A model generated the notes under the pieces. The model was given only the letters and a program-made list of their open reading frames with translations, had not been told where the DNA came from and made no database searches. A stretch of 37,165 bases of DNA from Puniceicoccales bacterium (GTDB lineage: Bacteria; Verrucomicrobiota; Verrucomicrobiia; Opitutales; UBA953). Every line of letters starts with the position of its first letter. Position 1 is the stretch's first letter. Positions 33,246 to 37,165 of the stretch are shown one piece after another. The position numbers and the translations under genes were made by a program. The stretch covers positions 1 through 37,165 of the forward strand of contig JAITIB010000038.1 of NCBI GenBank assembly GCA_031279675.1. The letters are read 5' to 3'.

Positions 33246-34121
33246 CTACTTGCGGGCAAAGAACGCCCTGATTTCAGGGATCAATTCCTCGCCCGCATCC
33301 TCCAGAAGATAATGCCCCGCGTTTGTGCAATAGCGCACGATCGCCTGCGGAAAGTGTTTCAGCCACGTGGCAAGAAAAGTGTCGTCGAAACAAAAATCGC
33401 GCCCGCCCCATGCCACCAGCGCCGGTTTCCCGCGCAATCTCTCAAGATTCGATTCCACCTCAAGCAACGCCGGCCAGCTCGGGTGTCCAGGCCCCAGCGG
33501 AATATCCTGGATGAACCGCGCCACGGCGGCGCGCTCCGCCCACGAGCCATAAGGCGCGAGAAATCCCGCCCTGGCCACGGCGCTCATGCGCCGGTGCACA
33601 GCCATGAATGTCGCCGGGCGCGCAAAGCCGTTCAATCCTCGCACAATAAACTCCCCCGCCCACGGGCACCGGCAAAGTGCGATGCGCCAGGGAATGCGGC
33701 GCGAGCGGAACGCGGCGGAATTGGTCACGAGCAGCTTCCCCACGCTTTCCGGACGCCGCCCCGCCACGCCCGCCCCGATGGCGCCGCCCCAGTCATGCAC
33801 ACCCAGGTGAAACTGCCCGACGCCAAGCCTGTCGAGCAGCCGCTCAATGTGCGCAATCCGGTCGGCAAGCCGGAAAAAACGGTTGGGCTTGTCCGAAAGC
33901 CCCATCCCAAGGTGATCCGGCGCAATGCATCGCAGCCCGTGCGTCGCCAGCGAGCGAATCAAGTCCCGCCAAAGGAACGACCACGAGGGATTCCCGTGCA
34001 GCAACACCACCACCTCTCCCCCGCCCCCCGTGTCCACGTAATGCATCCGGCCCTCGGGAAACTCAAGCCAGTGGGGCTCGAAGGGATAACAACTGCGCAG
34101 GTGGGCGGGGAAAAACATCAT
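33246..34121 (-). CDS. Alpha/beta hydrolase, OleB/haloalkane dehalogenase-like
   Basis: 291 residues from ATG 34119-34121 (a second Met follows). HGNPSWSFLWR at 42-52 is the oxyanion-hole motif, with Asn44 as a possible halide/carboxylate contact. APDHLGMGLSDKP at 67-79 and the nucleophile elbow VHDWGGAIG at 108-116 follow, with Asp110 as nucleophile and Trp111 beside it. The catalytic His is in CTNAGHYLLEDAG near 264-276. An Asp nucleophile excludes ordinary esterases and points to haloalkane dehalogenases or OleB, the beta-lactone decarboxylase of long-chain olefin synthesis; DHxGxGLSDKP is reminiscent of OleB. oleA, oleC and oleD are not in the window. The gene is 79 bases downstream of the devC-like gene, on the same strand. 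Confidence 0.83.
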   Translation of the reverse strand: MMFFPAHLRSCYPFEPHWLEFPEGRMHYVDTGGGGEVVVLLHGNPSWSFLWRDLIRSLATHGLRCIAPDHLGMGLSDKPNRFFRLADRIAHIERLLDRLGVGQFHLGVHDWGGAIGAGVAGRRPESVGKLLVTNSAAFRSRRIPWRIALCRCPWAGEFIVRGLNGFARPATFMAVHRRMSAVARAGFLAPYGSWAERAAVARFIQDIPLGPGHPSWPALLEVESNLERLRGKPALVAWGGRDFCFDDTFLATWLKHFPQAIVRYCTNAGHYLLEDAGEELIPEIRAFFARK

Positions 34122-34200
34122 CGTGGAAACGGATTGAAAATAAACGCCGAGGCAAAAACAAAATCCGGAAACGTCCACCCCAAAATCCACGCGCCCCTTT

Positions 34201-35424
34201 TCACACAATGTCCGCGGGATTCGCATGGCGCAGCTTGCGCGTCGCCAGCGCGCCCGCCACCATGCACATGGCGAGGGCAAGCGCGAACACCGCCGCAAGG
34301 TTTCCCGCCGCGATCTCGACGGGAATCCCGGCCATTGTGCGCGTCAGATGATAGAGGCCCAGCGTCAGCGCCACACCGGGCACAAATCCCGCGACAGACA
34401 GGATCACCGACTCCTGCAACACCAGCCGCACAAAGTATCCGTCCGAAAACCCCATCGACTTCAACGTCGCGTATTCCGGCAAATGATCGCTCACATCCGT
34501 GTAAAGAATCTGGTAAACGATGACCGCCCCGACAATCATCGCCACGAGCAGCGACGCCGTGATGACAAACCCGATGGGCGTGCGGTCCGACCAGTACGCC
34601 TTTTCCCGCGCCAGCGTTTCCTCCGCCGTGAACACGCGGACGTCCTCGGGGAGCATCGCGCGCAGCTGCCCGACGACTCGCGCCGCGTCGCTCCCCGGCT
34701 TGAGCTGGATGACGCCCGCCATCGCCTGCTCCGGCGACGCCCCGGCGAACGCGCGCAAAAAAGCGTCGCGGCTCGTTATCAGGTTCCCGTCAGCCACAAA
34801 GGTCGTGCCGATGCGGCACAGCCCGACAACGTCGATCCCCGCGTCGTTCAGCTCCGTGTGCACTCGCCCGTGCTCGCGCAACTCCTCCGCGAACGGACCA
34901 AAGTCCGGGTGTGCCAGCGCATCCATGAGCGCCGTGTCGCCGGGCGAGAGACTTGCCCTCTGCGCGTCAATTTCCCCGTCGGCGAACACCCGCTGGTGCG
35001 GCTCGAACGCCATCACAAACAAATCGCGCGACTTCCCCGTCCGGGGATTTTTCAACGGCAGCGGTGACATCCACAGCGGCAGCGCCGCCTCCACTTCCGG
35101 CAACGCCCGCGCACGCCAAAGCGTCGCCGTTGCAAACGTTCGCGGAATGCCGATGTATTCATACTGCGAGGAAAACATGTAAACATCCGCGCGCAGCTTC
35201 AGGAACGGCGTCAACACCTGCTGGAACAACGCCGAGTGCAGCCCCATCTGGAAAAGCATCATCGCCACCGCAAAGGTGATCCCAGCCACCGCCGCCGCAA
35301 AACGCTTTCGTTCCGCCGTGAGCTGAAGCCACGCAAGCGGGATCCCCAGCGGCACAATATGCTCGACCCAGGGCCGTCGCGACCCGGTGTCTGCGCCGGA
35401 CTTTTTTTTCATCGTGAAAATCAC
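34201..35424 (-). CDS. DevC-like ABC transporter permease (FtsX/MacB type)
   Basis: 407 residues. The start is either GTG 35422-35424, overlapping the upstream stop by 4 bases, or ATG 35410-35412. Topology is that of MacB/FtsX permeases: one membrane segment at about 42-64 (FAAAVAGITFAVAMMLFQMG), a large periplasmic domain at about 65-280, then three segments at about 284-308 (PIGFVITASLLVAMIVGAVI), 335-358 and 375-397. The regions WLQLTAERKRFAAAVAGI and the end LRHANPADIV are typical of DevC, which with DevB and the ATPase DevA exports glycolipids in cyanobacteria. Here it is coupled to a DevB-like gene, but no ATPase gene follows; a hydrolase gene does. Substrate unknown. Confidence 0.88.
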   Translation of the reverse strand: MIFTMKKKSGADTGSRRPWVEHIVPLGIPLAWLQLTAERKRFAAAVAGITFAVAMMLFQMGLHSALFQQVLTPFLKLRADVYMFSSQYEYIGIPRTFATATLWRARALPEVEAALPLWMSPLPLKNPRTGKSRDLFVMAFEPHQRVFADGEIDAQRASLSPGDTALMDALAHPDFGPFAEELREHGRVHTELNDAGIDVVGLCRIGTTFVADGNLITSRDAFLRAFAGASPEQAMAGVIQLKPGSDAARVVGQLRAMLPEDVRVFTAEETLAREKAYWSDRTPIGFVITASLLVAMIVGAVIVYQILYTDVSDHLPEYATLKSMGFSDGYFVRLVLQESVILSVAGFVPGVALTLGLYHLTRTMAGIPVEIAAGNLAAVFALALAMCMVAGALATRKLRHANPADIV

Positions 35425-36746
35425 CGGGTGCCCGCCCCCGCGTTTTCCTCGCCGCCACCAATGCGCACCAGCACCTGCGCCCCCGTGTAGGCCGCAAGCG
35501 CCGCGCCATCCGCCCCCTCGACCGCGATCTCCACCGGAACCACGCGCAAATCCTTGAATGCCACCGGGCTCTCGTCCGCCAGCGCGCCCGTGCCCGCGCG
35601 CAGCCCAATCCGCGCAACCCGGCCCTTGAACGCGTTCTTGAGCCCGGGAACCCGCACCACAGCGTGCGCGCCCACCCTCACACGCGCCAGATCCGGAACA
35701 CTCACTTCCGCCTCGACTCCCATTTCCCCAAGGTCCGCCACCTCCACGATCCCCGCCGGCCCAACCGCCGTGCCTGGCCGGGACACCACGCGCAGCACGC
35801 GCCCGCGCACGGGGGACTTCACACGCGTCAGCCCCAGCCGCGCCTCCGCAAGCGCCTCCGCCACCACCGCCTCATCCACCGCCGCCGCCGCCGCCGCGAC
35901 CTTCGTTTCAAACTGTTTTTGGACCGTTGTGCGCAACGCCTTCAAAATCCGGATTCGTTCCGCAGCCGCTGTCACCTGGCGCTCGATTGCGGACACCTCC
36001 GCCTCCTCGCGCTCCGCCAGCGCGTTCAACGCCTTCGCCGTGCCAAGCTTTGCCCGCAAAACCTCCGCCTCCCCCAACGCCGCGGCCATGCGCGCATCAT
36101 GTTCGCGCAACGCCAGCACCCGTCCCGCCCGCGCCTCCTCCAGCGCGGCCAGGGCAACGCGTTGGCGCGACCCGCTCGTCTCGTCCGACTGCACCTTCGC
36201 GGAAAAAACAGCCGCATCAAGTTTCGCCTCCAACGCCACGCGATCCGCTTTCAAACGCTCCAATGACGCCACCTGTGCCGCCAACGCCACCTCGCACTCC
36301 CTGACCCCCTCGTCCGGCAAACGCTTTCGGCTTGCCTGGGCGCGCGCCACCGCCAGCTCCGCTTCGGCTCCCGCGTGCGCAAACTGCGCGTCAATCGCCT
36401 GCAATGCAATTTCCCCGTCCGCCCTCGCCGCCGCCGCCGAAACGGACTCCACCTCCGCCCTCGCCGACGCCACCTTGGCCGACGCCTGCTTTAAAAGCAG
36501 CTTCGCGGGCGCTTCCGCGGCGAGAATTGCCACCACGGCGCCCGCCTCGACGACATCGCCTTCGGACACCATAAGCTTGCTGACAATGGGCATCCCCTGG
36601 TCGGACGGCGCGGCGAGCCTCAGCACGCGCGATTGCGGCACAACGCGCCCCTGGCAACCCACGGACGGCTCGGACGCGGACGCCTCCCTAAAAACGCAGG
36701 CAAGCGCAACGACAAGTGGAAAGAAACATTTCAATGATAATCGCAT
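35421..36746 (-). CDS. DevB-like periplasmic adaptor (HlyD/membrane fusion family)
   Basis: 441 residues from ATG 36744-36746. A signal peptide or anchor (MRLSLKCFFPLVVALACVF, possible cleavage after REASA) is followed by a lipoyl-like half motif (RVVPQSRVLRLAAPSDQG, then SKLMVSEGDVVEAGAVVAIL). A long alpha-helical hairpin at about 85-315 is rich in Ala/Glu/Arg, and the second lipoyl half comes next (LTRVKSPVRGRVLRVVSRPG, TAVGPAGIVEVADLGEM). A beta-barrel part VEAEVSVPDLARVRVGAHAV closes it. This is the DevB type of adaptor that bridges an ABC permease and an outer-membrane channel. It is translated just before devC with a 4-base overlap. The frame open to 36950 lacks family sequence and is not used. 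Confidence 0.9.
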   Translation of the reverse strand: MRLSLKCFFPLVVALACVFREASASEPSVGCQGRVVPQSRVLRLAAPSDQGMPIVSKLMVSEGDVVEAGAVVAILAAEAPAKLLLKQASAKVASARAEVESVSAAAARADGEIALQAIDAQFAHAGAEAELAVARAQASRKRLPDEGVRECEVALAAQVASLERLKADRVALEAKLDAAVFSAKVQSDETSGSRQRVALAALEEARAGRVLALREHDARMAAALGEAEVLRAKLGTAKALNALAEREEAEVSAIERQVTAAAERIRILKALRTTVQKQFETKVAAAAAAVDEAVVAEALAEARLGLTRVKSPVRGRVLRVVSRPGTAVGPAGIVEVADLGEMGVEAEVSVPDLARVRVGAHAVVRVPGLKNAFKGRVARIGLRAGTGALADESPVAFKDLRVVPVEIAVEGADGAALAAYTGAQVLVRIGGGEENAGAGTR

Positions 36747-37165
36747 CGGAAAAACACCCGACCTCTGCCGAAATTCCCGCTCCCATGCGAGAACTTCTTT
36801 TGGACAGCTCGAATGGCGTCCATTTGGGGCGCGGGCGAAATCAAAGACAGCCTGATATTTGGTTAAAGCTACCGCGCGTCCAATTTTTCCCAATAATGGC
36901 CAAAATTCGATATGCGCGCGAAAGGATGTGGGGACGCGGTGTTTCGTCAAGGCAGATTGTGTGGATATTTTTTCATTATTTTCTTGGACGCTGCTTGACT
37001 TCGTGCGAGGGAAGTGTTCCCATTGCGCTCACTCAGTCGTGAACTCGCCCCGATATTACCAAACAGCCATTGCCTCTCAGCGGTCCGTACCGTTGGGGGT
37101 GTTGCGTGTGGGGCAGGGTAGGGGGGAGCCGCCCGCTCTCCATGGCACACAATCAATGCGGTGCG
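36747..37165. other. Upstream region of the devB-devC genes, no gene seen
   Basis: The 419 bases hold only short frames without codon bias or motifs (for example 36716-37042 on + and 36947-37156 on -). The part from about 36840 to 37080 is clearly more AT-rich than its surroundings and probably contains the promoter of the devB-like gene, but no -35/-10 pair stands out. No tRNA-like or repeated structure was found. Confidence 0.5.

Noticed and set aside
36716..37042. 108-residue + strand frame at the right end
   Set aside because: It overlaps the start of the devB-like gene, has no codon bias and no motif.

Overview
The window looks like chromosomal DNA of a GC-rich member of the Verrucomicrobiota, probably near Opitutaceae. 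The taxonomic reading is an inference. It rests on two PEP-CTERM sorting tails, a complete pilus-like locus in the order known from Akkermansia Amuc_1102 to Amuc_1098, a haem-binding HzsA-like propeller protein and the general gene content. No rRNA, tRNA, transposase, phage gene or CRISPR array was recognised.

Layout. 1-314: the 3' end of a PEP-CTERM gene with a textbook terminator. 461-6043: housekeeping genes htpG, pgi, a membrane-anchored coiled-coil protein, a tiny lipoprotein and rsmI, all on +. 6140-7696: a sugar-acid type MFS transporter. 7793-15417: a five-gene pilus-like operon (Amuc_1102, 1101/PilM, 1100, 1099 and 1098/secretin homologues) closed by a terminator at 15437-15472. 15534-19925: nuoH standing alone, an exported di-haem propeller protein and a DUF374 acyltransferase. 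19930-20697 (-): a DUF6261-like protein of unknown function.

20782-21130 is the most unusual stretch. Nine short palindromes with constant 5-nt centres are spaced at exactly 41 bp and separated by AT-rich linkers. They lie directly upstream of the DUF6261-like gene. Next to the array (21191-21337) is a compound palindromic REP/MITE-like element with 17-bp terminal inverted repeats.

21454-30717: lemA, mpl (-), sufT, a CPA2 antiporter, thrC (-) and an overlapping hpnH-glgA pair (-). 30897-33177: argF and a second PEP-CTERM protein with a terminator. 33246-36746 (-): an OleB/haloalkane-dehalogenase-like hydrolase downstream of devC- and devB-like exporter genes whose ATPase partner is not in view. 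36747-37165 has no gene I can support.

By eye, base skew changes several times without regard to gene direction: G/T-rich + strand at about 15.5-18.3 kb, C-rich at 18.5-20.6 kb, G-rich at 21.4-30 kb and C-rich at 30.8-36.7 kb. One change falls inside an intact gene. Functional themes are envelope and surface (pilus system, PEP-CTERM proteins, mpl, lipoprotein, exporter), central metabolism (pgi, glgA, thrC, argF) and ion or respiratory physiology (nuoH, antiporter, haem protein). Product names come from motif recognition by reading; no database search was run.
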